39,559 nucleotides of DNA from Paraburkholderia ultramafica (GCF_902859915.1 NZ_CADIKK010000050.1:1-39559); one strand, 5' to 3'; shown: positions 17,957-26,162, counted from the first letter of the stretch. A program made the numbers and translations. The notes: a model not told the origin generated them from the letters alone.

Positions 17957-18922
17957 ATGCACAAGATCGTTTTTCTCGACCGCACGACGCTCGCGCCACA
18001 AATCGTTTTGCGCGAGCCGCGTATCGAACATCAGTTGATCGAACACGAGCGCACCACGCCGGATCAATTGCTCGAGCGCCTCGCCGGCGCGTCGATTGCG
18101 ATTATCAACAAGGTGCCGTTGACAGCCGAACTGCTGGAGCAGTTGCCGGACCTCAAGCTGATCGCGATTGCTGCGACCGGCACCGATTGCGTCGACAAGG
18201 CGGCCTGCCAGCGCCTGGGCATTGCCGTCAGCAATATTCGCGGCTACGCGATCAACACGGTGCCCGAGCATACGTTCGCGCTGATCCTCGCGTTGCGGCG
18301 CAACCTGATCGCCTACCGCGACGACGTGCTCGCCGGCGAGTGGCAAAAATCCGGGCAATTCTGCTTCTTCACACATGCGATTCACGATCTGGCCGGCGCG
18401 CGCCTGGGCATCATCGGCGAGGGCGTGCTCGGGCAGCGTGTCGCGGAACTCGGCAAGGCTTTCGGCATGCTGCCGATGTTCGCCGCGCACAAGGGCCGCG
18501 AAGGTCTCGGTCCGCTGTACACGCGATGGGACGAGGTGCTCGCGACCAGCGACATCATCACCGTGCACAGCCCGCTCACGCCGCACACGCGCAACATGCT
18601 CGCGATGCCCGAGTTCCGCGCGATGAAGCGCAGACCGTTGATCATCAACACCGCGCGCGGCGGCCTTGTCGATGAAAGCGCACTGGTGCAGGCGCTCGAC
18701 GACGACCTGATCAGCGGCGCGGGCTTCGATGTAACCGCCGGCGAGCCGCCCGCCGACGACAATCCGCTGTTGCGCGCGGCTGGCCGGCCGAATGTCATTC
18801 TGACGCCGCATGTCGCGTGGGCGTCGGACGAGGCGCAGCAGAGTCTGGCCGATCAGTTGATGGACAACATCGAGAACTTCGTCAACGGTGCGCCAAGCAA
18901 TCTGGTGCAAGGGGCGTATTGA
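17957..18922 (+). CDS. D-2-hydroxyacid dehydrogenase (hydroxypyruvate reductase/glycerate dehydrogenase-like)
   Basis: 321 residues from the ATG at 17957, with GGGA seven bases upstream; the ATG at 17951 is too close to that RBS. The fold is that of NAD(P)-dependent D-2-hydroxyacid dehydrogenases: Rossmann loop GIIGEGVLG, catalytic Arg in NTARGGLVDE, Glu in TAGEPP and His in LTPHVAW. The N-terminal IAATGTDCVDK and SNIRGYAINTVPEH resemble the HprA branch, which reduces hydroxypyruvate to D-glycerate. It is the last gene of the operon, 17 bp after tkt. Hydroxypyruvate is a classical transketolase ketol donor, so this enzyme could balance the two-carbon pool. Glyoxylate is an alternative substrate. 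Confidence 0.9.
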   Translation: MHKIVFLDRTTLAPQIVLREPRIEHQLIEHERTTPDQLLERLAGASIAIINKVPLTAELLEQLPDLKLIAIAATGTDCVDKAACQRLGIAVSNIRGYAINTVPEHTFALILALRRNLIAYRDDVLAGEWQKSGQFCFFTHAIHDLAGARLGIIGEGVLGQRVAELGKAFGMLPMFAAHKGREGLGPLYTRWDEVLATSDIITVHSPLTPHTRNMLAMPEFRAMKRRPLIINTARGGLVDESALVQALDDDLISGAGFDVTAGEPPADDNPLLRAAGRPNVILTPHVAWASDEAQQSLADQLMDNIENFVNGAPSNLVQGAY

Positions 18923-19005
18923 GCGAAAGTGGGGGACAGGGTGCCGTTTTCCGCATTTTCCGCGCTTTGCATTTCAGTCTGCGGCCCCCCACCCTTCACG
19001 TTGCT

Positions 19006-19785
19006 TCAGGCCTTGCGGAAAATCGGCGCGCCCCACGGTGCGCCGATCGTGCCGCCGTCCACGACGATCTCGGCGCCTGTCATTCCCGACGCGTCGCCCG
19101 ACGCAAGAAAGAGCACCGCCGCCGCCACTTCTTCCGGCGCGGCAAGCCGGCCCATCGGAATGCGCGGCGCAAAGGCCTGTTCGGTTCCCTCCAACGTTGC
19201 GCCCTCGCGCGCACCGCGGGTCCAGATCGGCGTACGCGTACCGCCCGGAATCACCGTGTTGACCCGGATGCCGCGCGGCGCGAGTTCGGACGCGAAGACC
19301 TTCGCCATGCCGGTAATGCCTGCCTTGGTGGCCGAATAAGCCGCCGAACCGGGTGAGCCGAGTTCGCGCATCACCGAGCCGTTCAATACGACCGATCCAC
19401 CCCCGCTCATCAACGGCAGCGCCGCCTGAACCGTCAGAAAGACCGCGGTCAGATTGGTGCGAAGAACCGCCTCGAACGCAGCCGCCGATGTGCCGCCGAG
19501 CGGCGTCGGCCCCGAAATGCCGGCGTTGGCGAACACGATGTCCAGCGAGCCGAAGGTGCTCGCGATCCGTTCGAACAACGCGCCGATTTCCGCTTCGTCA
19601 TCCAGATTGGCCTGCACGCCTAGCGCATCTTCGCCCAACTCCGACACCGCCTGATCGAGCTTCGCGCGGTCGCGGCCGGTGATCGCGACACGCGCGCCTT
19701 CGGCTATCAGCAACTTCGCCGTGACGAAGCCGATGCCGCTATTGCCGCCCGTGACCAACGCTGTCTTTCCTGTGAAACGCATCAT
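19006..19785 (-). CDS. SDR-family oxidoreductase
   Basis: 259 residues, classical SDR. It has TGGNSGIG at the cofactor loop, NAGI, the catalytic Ser in the LNGSV strand, YSATK, and a C-terminal GAEIVVDGGTIG. It is divergent from a TetR regulator, with shared promoter elements in between. TetR-SDR pairs of this kind are common in proteobacteria, where the SDR often detoxifies or converts a small carbonyl or alcohol that is also the TetR ligand. No nearby gene tells the substrate. Confidence 0.92.
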   Translation of the reverse strand: MMRFTGKTALVTGGNSGIGFVTAKLLIAEGARVAITGRDRAKLDQAVSELGEDALGVQANLDDEAEIGALFERIASTFGSLDIVFANAGISGPTPLGGTSAAAFEAVLRTNLTAVFLTVQAALPLMSGGGSVVLNGSVMRELGSPGSAAYSATKAGITGMAKVFASELAPRGIRVNTVIPGGTRTPIWTRGAREGATLEGTEQAFAPRIPMGRLAAPEEVAAAVLFLASGDASGMTGAEIVVDGGTIGAPWGAPIFRKA

Positions 19786-19910
19786 CGTTCTCCTTCATCG
19801 CGCCGCCGACGCGCCGGAAGCCACGGCCGCGGGACGCCTGAAACGGTTAAGCGGCTTGGCGCCGCGGCTTACGAACGAACATCCGGAGGACATCCATACT
19901 CTGACAATCT

Positions 19911-19928
19911 GCATGTTGATCATCATGC
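19911..19928. promoter_or_regulatory. Palindromic operator (TetR-type) between SDR and TetR genes
   Basis: GCATGTTGATCATCATGC is an 18-bp near-perfect palindrome with 8 of 9 pairs matching. It overlaps the -35 box of the rightward promoter and lies just downstream of the leftward -10 box. An outer inverted repeat flanks both promoters: TGACAATCTGCATG at 19902-19915 and its partner at 19951-19964, matching at 13 of 14 positions. The size and place fit the operator of the adjacent TetR protein. Confidence 0.6.
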
Positions 19929-19965
19929 ACATTTTCAGTATTATGCTCGTCATACAGATTGTCAA
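19916..19965. promoter_or_regulatory. Overlapping divergent promoters for tetR (+) and SDR (-)
   Basis: Plus strand: TTGATC at 19916-19921, 17-bp spacer, TATTAT at 19939-19944, reading toward tetR. Minus strand: TTGACA at 19965-19960, 16-bp spacer, TAATAC at 19943-19938, reading toward the SDR gene. The two -10 boxes share the same bases, so both promoters cannot be occupied at once. Confidence 0.6.
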
Positions 19966-19981
19966 GCGGGGTGAACAGAAA

Positions 19982-20566
19982 ATGGGCTACTCGCAGGCGC
20001 AAAAGGCGGAAAGCAGGCAGCGCGTTCTGGAAACAGCGGCGCGGCAAATTCGCGAAGACGGGATCGACGCGCTCGGCGTGGCGGACTGCATGCGCAGCGC
20101 CGGTCTCACGCACGGCGCGTTCTACGGCCACTTCGATTCGCGCGACGCGTTGATTGTCGAGGCGCTCGAATACGCGGTCGCGCAGAGCAAGCAACGTATC
20201 GACGCACTTCATACCGGGGCGGGCGGGTCCAAGGCGAAAGAACCGTTACGGGCGATCGCAGAGGCGTTCCTCAGCGATCGTCATATCAAGAATCCCGGCA
20301 GTGGCTGCGCGTTGTGCGCGCTGGCTGGCGAAGCCCGGCACGCAAGCCCGGCGATTCGCGAGCGGCTGACGGGCTACGTGCATACGCTGGCGGCGCAAAT
20401 CGCACAGAAGTTGGCGGGTCAAAGCGAAAGCGCGGCGCTTGGCATTGTCGCGACCATCGTCGGCGCCGTGACGCTGGCGCGTGCGGTCGACGACAAGCAA
20501 CTCGCGAAATCGATTCTCTCTGCGTCGCTGGAGCTGATCGTGGCTCAAGGCGGCGACGCGGGGTAA
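19982..20566 (+). CDS. TetR/AcrR-family transcriptional regulator
   Basis: 194 residues from the ATG at 19982. The N-terminal TetR helix-turn-helix (about residues 10-57) contains RQRVLETAARQIREDG and GLTHGAFYGHFDSRDAL. The C-terminal domain has an unusual Cys pair (SGCALCAL), as seen in the branch of TetR proteins annotated as NemR/AcuR-like. It is divergent from an SDR gene, and the intergenic palindrome overlaps both promoters. Autorepression and control of the SDR gene is the likely role. An upstream in-frame extension to 19679 runs through the operator and is not the gene. Confidence 0.9.
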   Translation: MGYSQAQKAESRQRVLETAARQIREDGIDALGVADCMRSAGLTHGAFYGHFDSRDALIVEALEYAVAQSKQRIDALHTGAGGSKAKEPLRAIAEAFLSDRHIKNPGSGCALCALAGEARHASPAIRERLTGYVHTLAAQIAQKLAGQSESAALGIVATIVGAVTLARAVDDKQLAKSILSASLELIVAQGGDAG

Positions 20567-20602
20567 ATCCCGCACGGGCGACCTCGCACGAAGTACCCCT
20601 AC

Positions 20603-20708
20603 GGCCTTTCAGGCAACCGTCGAACACATTCAAATGAAGGCGCTGACGCTCAGCGGCGTGGCGCTGGCGCTTCGACGCACGCGTCCGGAGAAGCAGGCCG
20701 CCGGTTAA
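20603..20708 (+). pseudogene. Possible C-terminal tail of a DMT/EamA-type transporter
   Basis: A short plus-strand frame ends with KALTLSGVALALRRTRPEK and a stop. This resembles the last helix and basic tail of EamA/DMT permeases. No upstream membrane segments are present. It could be a chance match; if real, it is another deletion remnant, lying just after tetR. Confidence 0.25.
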
Positions 20709-20714
20709 GACGCA

Positions 20715-20924
20715 TCAGGCGCTGTCGCTCTCTCGGCTCAAACGCCGCGCGAGCTCGCGACCGCGGCCTGTCAGCTTGAGTGTCGAGATATCGCCGTCAT
20801 CATGCCAGGCGATCTCGACCAGCTCGTAGCGACTCAGCGCAAGCACTTCCGGATCGAGTTCTTGCAGACGCCTTTCGGCGTCCCTGAGACGCAACAGCGT
20901 CGCGACTTCGTGATGGGTCAGCAT
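20715..20924 (-). CDS. Hypothetical small protein
   Basis: 69 residues from an ATG at 20924, with GAGG six bases upstream. A longer reading from a GTG at 21062 has no RBS. Sequence MLTHHEVATLLRLRDAER, then an acidic/aromatic stretch and KLTGRGRELARRLSRE. The C-terminal LTxxGRxLA pattern resembles the wing of small winged-helix proteins, so a compact DNA-binding or accessory role is possible. No family was recognised with certainty. It lies downstream of and in the same direction as the gallate operon, 183 bp after the ModA-like gene. Confidence 0.6.
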   Translation of the reverse strand: MLTHHEVATLLRLRDAERRLQELDPEVLALSRYELVEIAWHDDGDISTLKLTGRGRELARRLSRESDSA

Positions 20925-21107
20925 CGGCCACCTCGTCAGTGGATTGAGGACAATGCCGATATCGTAGGTGGGTAGGCCAACATTCAGACTACGGTTGTGT
21001 TGCGCAAAATTACCCGCGTTACAGATTGCGACGACGAGCGCTACTTTCTGCGCGATATTCACCGGCAGGCTGCCGGGTGAATTCGCGCAGCAAACCGCGT
21101 ACTGCGA

Positions 21108-21815
21108 TCAAACCGGCTCCATACCGTTTCCCGACTTGGCGCAATCGGCCTCGCGCGACGTCAAAAACGACAGCAGCGCCTGCGCTGCCTCGCGCTGATT
21201 GGCCGCCGTGCAGACCGCCGCTGCAAAGACGGTTGTCGACTGAATCTCGGGCGGCAGCGCGCCGACCACGTCGATGCCCGGCAAATGAATCAATTCGCTC
21301 AACTGCTGGAAACCCAGCGCGACATCTCCGCGCGCGACCAGCGCCCCCACCGGAACGCCGGGCGGCGCCTGCACGATGCGTGCCGCGATGAGGTCCGCGA
21401 TGCCCCAGCGCTCGAACAACCGGGTCAGATGTGTCCCGCTAGGCCCTGTCGAATAACCAATGCTGCGTGCGCCCAGAATGGCGTCGCGAAGCGCCGCTTC
21501 GGTGCGAATGTCCGGACGCGGCTGCCCAGCCGCCACGGCAATGGCAATGCCAGAGCGCGCGAGGTCGACCCGGCTGGCCGGATCGATGCGGCTCGCTGCG
21601 GCCAACCGGTCGAGCGCTTCCGCAGCCAGCACGACAATATCGAATGGTTCGCCATCCTGAACGCGCCGAGCCGCGTCGACGCCGCCAACCGATTCGATGA
21701 CAACCGGCTGCCCCGACGAGCGTTCGTAAGCTCCCGCGAGTTCGGCCAGCACCTGGCGCGTGGCCATCGAAGAAATGCCGGTGATCGGCTTACGCACGGC
21801 TTGACCGCTGACCAT
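21108..21815 (-). CDS. ModA-like substrate-binding-fold protein without signal peptide
   Basis: 235 residues from the ATG at 21815, with AAGGG eight bases upstream. The fold is that of molybdate-type (ModA, SBP type II) binding proteins. KPITGISSMATRQVLAEL forms the first strand and helix, DIVVLAAEALDRLA the second region, and GYSTGPSGTHLTRLFERWG the ligand loop. The C-terminus (AQALLSFLTSREA) is also typical. Unlike true periplasmic ModA proteins it begins directly with the domain, so it should be cytoplasmic, and no ModB/ModC genes are near. It follows ligK by 14 bp in the same operon. A role as sensor, or as an unrecognised enzyme acting on a pathway intermediate (for example keto-enol conversion of 4-oxalomesaconate), is speculation. 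Confidence 0.85.
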   Translation of the reverse strand: MVSGQAVRKPITGISSMATRQVLAELAGAYERSSGQPVVIESVGGVDAARRVQDGEPFDIVVLAAEALDRLAAASRIDPASRVDLARSGIAIAVAAGQPRPDIRTEAALRDAILGARSIGYSTGPSGTHLTRLFERWGIADLIAARIVQAPPGVPVGALVARGDVALGFQQLSELIHLPGIDVVGALPPEIQSTTVFAAAVCTAANQREAAQALLSFLTSREADCAKSGNGMEPV

Positions 21816-21829
21816 GTCGACCACCCTTC

Positions 21830-22513
21830 TCAATCTTTATAACGCAGTCCAGCCTGCTCCAGCGGCCCGCGCATGTTGTACATATCCAGACCGAGCACAC
21901 CAGTGGCCAGCTTCGCACGCTTCTCGCCTTCGTTCGCTTCGCGTGCGGCCGCTTTTTCGAGCACGGTCTGCGCCGATCCCGCCGGCACCACCACAACCCC
22001 GTCGTCATCCGCGACGACGACATCGCCCGGCGTGACCAGCGCGCCTGCGCATACCACGGGGATGTTCACCGAACCGAGCGTCGCCTTGACCGTTCCTTTC
22101 GCGGAGATCGCCTTGCTCCAGACCGGGAAGTTCATCTCCGTCAGCACGCTCACGTCGCGCACGCCGGCGTCGATGATCAGTGCGCGGGCACCGCGCGCCT
22201 TGAAGCTCGTCGCCAGCAGGTCGCCGAAATAGCCGTCCGTGCAGTCCGCGCTGACCGCGGCAACGACGACGTCGCCTGGCCGGATCTGCTCGGCCGCGAC
22301 GTGCAGCATCCAGTTGTCGCCCGGTTGCAGCAGCACCGTGACGGCTGTGCCGCTGGCACGCGCGCCGACATAGATAGGCCGCATGTACGGCGTCAAGAGA
22401 CCCGTGCGCCCCATCGCCTCGTGCACGGTCGCCGAGCCGAGCGCACCGAGGCTCGCGGCGACGTCGGCGTCTGCGCGCTGAATGTTGCGATAGACGACTC
22501 CAAGTTCATACAT
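21830..22513 (-). CDS. ligK: 4-carboxy-4-hydroxy-2-oxoadipate (CHA) aldolase / oxaloacetate decarboxylase
   Basis: 227 residues of the RraA-like class II aldolase fold. The catalytic segment IDAGVRDVSVL carries the Arg-Asp pair, preceded by the Gly-rich RPGDVVVA loop. The long ISAKGTVKATLGSVNIPV and DVVVADDDGVVVVP segments separate LigK/GalC-type enzymes from plain RraA. Known reaction: CHA to pyruvate plus oxaloacetate, the last step of gallate degradation and of the protocatechuate 4,5-cleavage pathway; a divalent metal is needed. It starts 2 bp after the ligJ stop on the same strand, so the two successive enzymes are translated together. GalC is the equivalent name in pseudomonads. Confidence 0.92.
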   Translation of the reverse strand: MYELGVVYRNIQRADADVAASLGALGSATVHEAMGRTGLLTPYMRPIYVGARASGTAVTVLLQPGDNWMLHVAAEQIRPGDVVVAAVSADCTDGYFGDLLATSFKARGARALIIDAGVRDVSVLTEMNFPVWSKAISAKGTVKATLGSVNIPVVCAGALVTPGDVVVADDDGVVVVPAGSAQTVLEKAAAREANEGEKRAKLATGVLGLDMYNMRGPLEQAGLRYKD

Positions 22514-22515
22514 GA

Positions 22516-23541
22516 TTACTGCCCCTTCGATTTAAGCAACGCATCCAGGCGCGGATAGACACGCCGCGCATTTCCTTCATAAATCTTGTGCCGCTCTTCC
22601 GCATCCACGTGCGCCGCTTCGATATAGCGCTTCGTGTCGTCGAAATAGTGGCCTGTCTCCGGATCGATGCCACGCACCGCGCCGATCATTTCGCTCGCGA
22701 ACAGAATGTTGTCGACGGGGATTACGCGCGTCAGCAGATCGATACCGGGCTGATGATAGACACAGGTGTCGAAGAAGATGTTGTTGAGCAGATGATCCTT
22801 CAGCAACGGCTTTTTCAACTCCTGCGCGAGTCCGCGGAAGCGGCCCCAGTGGTAAGGCACCGCGCCGCCGCCATGCGGGATCACAAAGCGCAAGGTCGGA
22901 AAGTCGCGAAACAGATCGGACGTCAGGCACTGCATGAAGGCGGTCGTATCCGCATTCAGATAATGCGATCCGGTGGTGTGAAAGCACGCGTTGCAACTCG
23001 TGCTCACGTGAACCATCGCCGGAATGTCGTACTCGACCATCTTCTCGTAGATCGGATACCAGTAGCGATCGGACAGTGGCGGGCTGGTCCAGTGACCACC
23101 CGACGGATCGGGATTCAGATTGATTGCGACGTTGCCGTACTGCTCGACGCATTTGAGCAGCTCCGGAATGCAAGTGGCGGTGTCCACGCCCGGGCTTTGC
23201 GGCAACATCGCCGCCGGAACGAAATGGTCGGGGAAGAGTTGGCTCACCCGGTAGCACAGCTCGTTGCAGATCGCGGCCCACGTGCTGGAGATCTGAGCAT
23301 CGCCGATGTGGTGCGCCATGAAGCTGGCGCGCGGGCTGAAGATCGTCAGATCGAGACCGCGCTCGCGCATCAGCTTCAACTGGTTGCTTTCGATCGATTC
23401 GCGCAGCTGGTCGTCGCTGATCTGCAATTCCGACGCCTTCGGCATCCCGGACGGATTACTGATGCCCGCGATCTGGCGGTTGCGCCACAACTCCAACGCT
23501 TTCGGCGCGGTGGTGTAGTGGCCGTGAATATCGATGATCAC
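22516..23541 (-). CDS. ligJ: 4-oxalomesaconate hydratase
   Basis: 341 residues, the family length. It is an amidohydrolase-superfamily TIM barrel with the HxH metal motif in IDIHGHY, a His in MVHVSTSCN and a His in IPHGGGAVPYHWGR. SEMIGAVRGIDPETGHYFDD is the LigJ signature, with Glu where most amidohydrolases have Asp. By recall it is very similar to LigJ of Sphingobium SYK-6 along its whole length. It hydrates 4-oxalomesaconate to 4-carboxy-4-hydroxy-2-oxoadipate, the substrate of the LigK encoded next. GalB is an unrelated-fold alternative in pseudomonads, so the LigJ name is preferred. Confidence 0.95.
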   Translation of the reverse strand: MIIDIHGHYTTAPKALELWRNRQIAGISNPSGMPKASELQISDDQLRESIESNQLKLMRERGLDLTIFSPRASFMAHHIGDAQISSTWAAICNELCYRVSQLFPDHFVPAAMLPQSPGVDTATCIPELLKCVEQYGNVAINLNPDPSGGHWTSPPLSDRYWYPIYEKMVEYDIPAMVHVSTSCNACFHTTGSHYLNADTTAFMQCLTSDLFRDFPTLRFVIPHGGGAVPYHWGRFRGLAQELKKPLLKDHLLNNIFFDTCVYHQPGIDLLTRVIPVDNILFASEMIGAVRGIDPETGHYFDDTKRYIEAAHVDAEERHKIYEGNARRVYPRLDALLKSKGQ

Positions 23542-23608
23542 CGTCTGTCCTCAGAATAGTGGTTTGACCAGCGGCGCGCGGCGGCGAGATTCGCGCGCGC
23601 CGCGTTCC

Positions 23609-24970
23609 TTAGTGTGCTGTATTGGGGCGAACCGTCGCTTCACTCGCGCTCACGCGCTGACTCACCAGGATAGCGATTGCAGCCAGGGTAGCGGGGATCG
23701 CCAGCATCGCGAGAATGGCGCCGAACTGCCATCCGAAGCCGAGCAGCGCGCCGCCGATCGCCGAACCGAAGATGCTGCCGAAGCGGCCCATGCCGAGCAT
23801 CCAGCTAACCCCCGTGGCACGCGCCACCGTCGGGTAACGGCCAGGCGCGTACGCGTTCAGACCGGTTTGCGCACCGCTCATGCAGAAGCCCGCGGCAAAC
23901 ACCAACAGCGCCAGCGATGAAGACAACGCGCCGATATATCCCAATCCGAGCACGCACAGACCGCCGCCCAGGTAGGCCGCGCTGATCACCGGCGCCGGCC
24001 GGACCTTGTCCATCACCCAGCCGACCAGCACCGCGCCGACCGTTCCGCCGATCTGGAACATGGCCGTGATATTGGCGGCCGCAGTGACGGTCAGCCCGGC
24101 GTCCCTCATCAACGTGGGCAGCCAGCCGGTCAGCAGATAAATCACGAGCAGGCCCATGAAATACGTGACCCACAGCGCGATGGTCATCGAGCCATAGCCT
24201 TGCGAGAACAACACGCCGATCGGCTTGCGCGTCGGCAACGGCGGTTCGTTGGAAACGAAAACTTCGTCGCCGGCAAAGCGCGCGCCGCACACGCGGCCGA
24301 GGACGGCGCCGATACGCTGGGGCGATGCGCCGCGCACTGCGAGCAAACGGGCCGACTCCGGCAACAGCCAGATTTGAAACGGGATCAGTACCAACGGCAG
24401 CGCGCCGCCGAAAATCAGCACCGAGCGCCAGCCGTGGATCGGAATCAGCCAGCCGGCAGCAAAACCGATCAAAGCCGATCCGAGGTTGAAGCCCGTGAAC
24501 ATGATGGTGATCAGCAATGCGCGCTTGCGCTGCGGTGCGTACTCGGACAGCAGCGTCGTCGAGTTAGGCATGGCGGCGCCAAGGCCGATACCCGTCAGCA
24601 GTCGCAGCAATGCCATTGCCGTCGGCGTTTCGGTGAACGCGGTTGCGATCGTGAAAACGCCGAATAGAAAGACCGACGTAATCAGAACCCACTTGCGCCC
24701 GATACGGTCCGATGCCGGCCCTGCTGTCAGCGCACCGATCACCAGACCGATCGGCGCCGCGCTCATCACGAGCCCGAACGCGGGCCGCGAAATTCCCCAG
24801 TCGTGAATGATGGAAGGCGCGACGAACCCCATGATGGCGACGTCCATGCCGTCGGCCGTCACGATCAGAAAACACAGCGCCACCAGTAGCCACTGGTAAA
24901 GCGAAATCGGCCGCTCGTCGATGAACGCCTTGATATCAATCCTCTTGCCGCTCGTCATTCCACTTGTCAT
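23609..24970 (-). CDS. MFS aromatic-acid transporter (AAHS family)
   Basis: 453 residues from the ATG at 24970, with AGGAGA six bases upstream. It has twelve predicted membrane helices. DGMDVAIMGFVAPSI in helix 1 is the aromatic acid:H+ symporter signature (Asp in the membrane), and GPASDRIGRKWV is the loop 2-3 motif. The central loop is cytoplasmic. The family includes PcaK and GalT, carriers for 4-hydroxybenzoate, protocatechuate and gallate. It heads the operon with ligJ, ligK and the ModA-like gene. With a tannase gene on the other side of the divergent region, gallate is the likely substrate, with protocatechuate as the alternative. Confidence 0.9.
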   Translation of the reverse strand: MTSGMTSGKRIDIKAFIDERPISLYQWLLVALCFLIVTADGMDVAIMGFVAPSIIHDWGISRPAFGLVMSAAPIGLVIGALTAGPASDRIGRKWVLITSVFLFGVFTIATAFTETPTAMALLRLLTGIGLGAAMPNSTTLLSEYAPQRKRALLITIMFTGFNLGSALIGFAAGWLIPIHGWRSVLIFGGALPLVLIPFQIWLLPESARLLAVRGASPQRIGAVLGRVCGARFAGDEVFVSNEPPLPTRKPIGVLFSQGYGSMTIALWVTYFMGLLVIYLLTGWLPTLMRDAGLTVTAAANITAMFQIGGTVGAVLVGWVMDKVRPAPVISAAYLGGGLCVLGLGYIGALSSSLALLVFAAGFCMSGAQTGLNAYAPGRYPTVARATGVSWMLGMGRFGSIFGSAIGGALLGFGWQFGAILAMLAIPATLAAIAILVSQRVSASEATVRPNTAH

Positions 24971-25142
24971 CAGAATTCTCCTGTCTCCTTTACTGGTTTT
25001 ATCGCGCGGCCGAAGCGCCTGGCTTCGCACTCTCATTGATGCCGCTACCCGTCATGTCGATGGCGCTTCGCATACCTTCCCCAAAAGATCCGGTCCGAAG
25101 GTAGCTGTTCGGGCTCCGGCTCCAAAAGGGCGGGTTAACCAG

Positions 25143-25160
25143 ATGTATGGATCATGTATG
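25143..25160. promoter_or_regulatory. Direct repeat upstream of the gallate operon
   Basis: ATGTATG occurs twice, at 25143-25149 and 25154-25160, one helical turn (11 bp) apart. It lies about 175-190 bp upstream of the MFS start on the minus strand. It could be a regulator-binding site; nothing else supports it. Confidence 0.25.
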
Positions 25161-25376
25161 CGGGTTTTTGCTGTTCCGCATGGCGCCGCCGAAGCTCGGC
25201 AAATTCCTCCAGGACCCCGTTGGATAAGGTCCAGGCGCGATCCCGAAGGCCTTGAAAGCGGGCCCGGCGAGCGCCTGCCGAAGCGCACCCCGATAAACAA
25301 ATCAGATGACGTGCGAACGAAGTCGCATAGAACAGGCGGTTGGGACGACGCTTTTACCTACCTTCGCGATCCCGAT

Positions 25377-25436
25377 ATGGGTATGTCGGTTGACTTCCGC
25401 CAATTGCGCATCTTCGTCATTGCTTGCTCGCGATAG
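25377..25436 (+). pseudogene. LysR-family regulator, N-terminal stub
   Basis: The frame reads MGMSVDFRQLRIFVIACSR then TAG. VDFRQLRxFV is the usual first helix of LysR regulators of aromatic catabolism. The rest of the winged helix and the effector domain are missing: no continuation was found in any frame of 25437-26000. It lies in the divergent region between the gallate operon and the tannase gene, where a GalR/LigR-like regulator would be expected, so it may be the relic of the lost cognate regulator. Confidence 0.5.
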
Positions 25437-26162
25437 CGACCCGGCGTCATGAAGATCCCGACTTCCTCGGCACAACCGTGTTCGATAGGAAAGCGAATTG
25501 GTTTGTGTGGCTGATGTCGGCCTTGCCTCCAACTGATTCAACCGCCACGGCACTGAGAATCGTCGAACAGACAATGTCGAAGTTGGCCGCATCGAGAGGT
25601 AACGTGAGGAGCTTTCTCCTTTTTGTTAGAGGCGGCGTGCCATTTTCAATCTCTTTCGATCTCTTTCCCCATCTAAAAAAATTATTGCGTGTTCTCGCGC
25701 GGGCCACTGGCGATAGCGAGACCAGGATTCCGGAGCGACGCGCAAATCATTGAGCCGTGGGCCTGCGAGCGGTATCGATTGAACCGGATTGTCTTTGTTG
25801 GCGGGGCACTGACCCGCTCACCTCCGCATCATTCTGGTTAACCCCCGATTTCGCACCACTTCCCGCCTGGCTAACGTCGCGTCAACTCTCAGCGAGCGGG
25901 GTTCCATGTCGCATCATGCCGCTGGAAATGAACGGCGCGCCCTTTGATCCGAAGTCACCAATAAAAATACGTTAGGCATATTAAATAACATTTCGCAGAA
26001 CCCAACGTGATTCGTGTTATGCGCGCGACCGATTCGACATCGATCGCCGGTGCCTGCGCGCGTCATTTCATGCGATGGCGAACGATTGAGAAGCAACGGA
26101 TATGTCGATGATCTAGAGAGATGCTTTGAGAACCGAAGTATTAAAAGAGGAGATGTGAATCC
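25437..26162. other. Non-coding or degraded stretch between the LysR stub and tannase
   Basis: Frames of 72-112 codons exist, but none resembles a known family or has a good RBS. GC falls in parts (for example around 25660-25690 and 25960-26000), unlike the coding neighbours. It probably holds the tannase promoter near its right end. No terminator or RNA gene was recognised. Confidence 0.5.

Noticed and set aside
16542..17999. 485-codon minus-strand frame opposite the full-length transketolase
   Set aside because: Compositional shadow from GC-rich third positions; the plus strand has every transketolase motif.
9961..18922. D-apiose (AptAB) or sulfoquinovose (SqwGH) transketolase pathway
   Set aside because: Both use split transketolases, but their kinase, isomerase and sulfo-sugar genes are absent, while a TRAP system, an SDR and a second transketolase are present.
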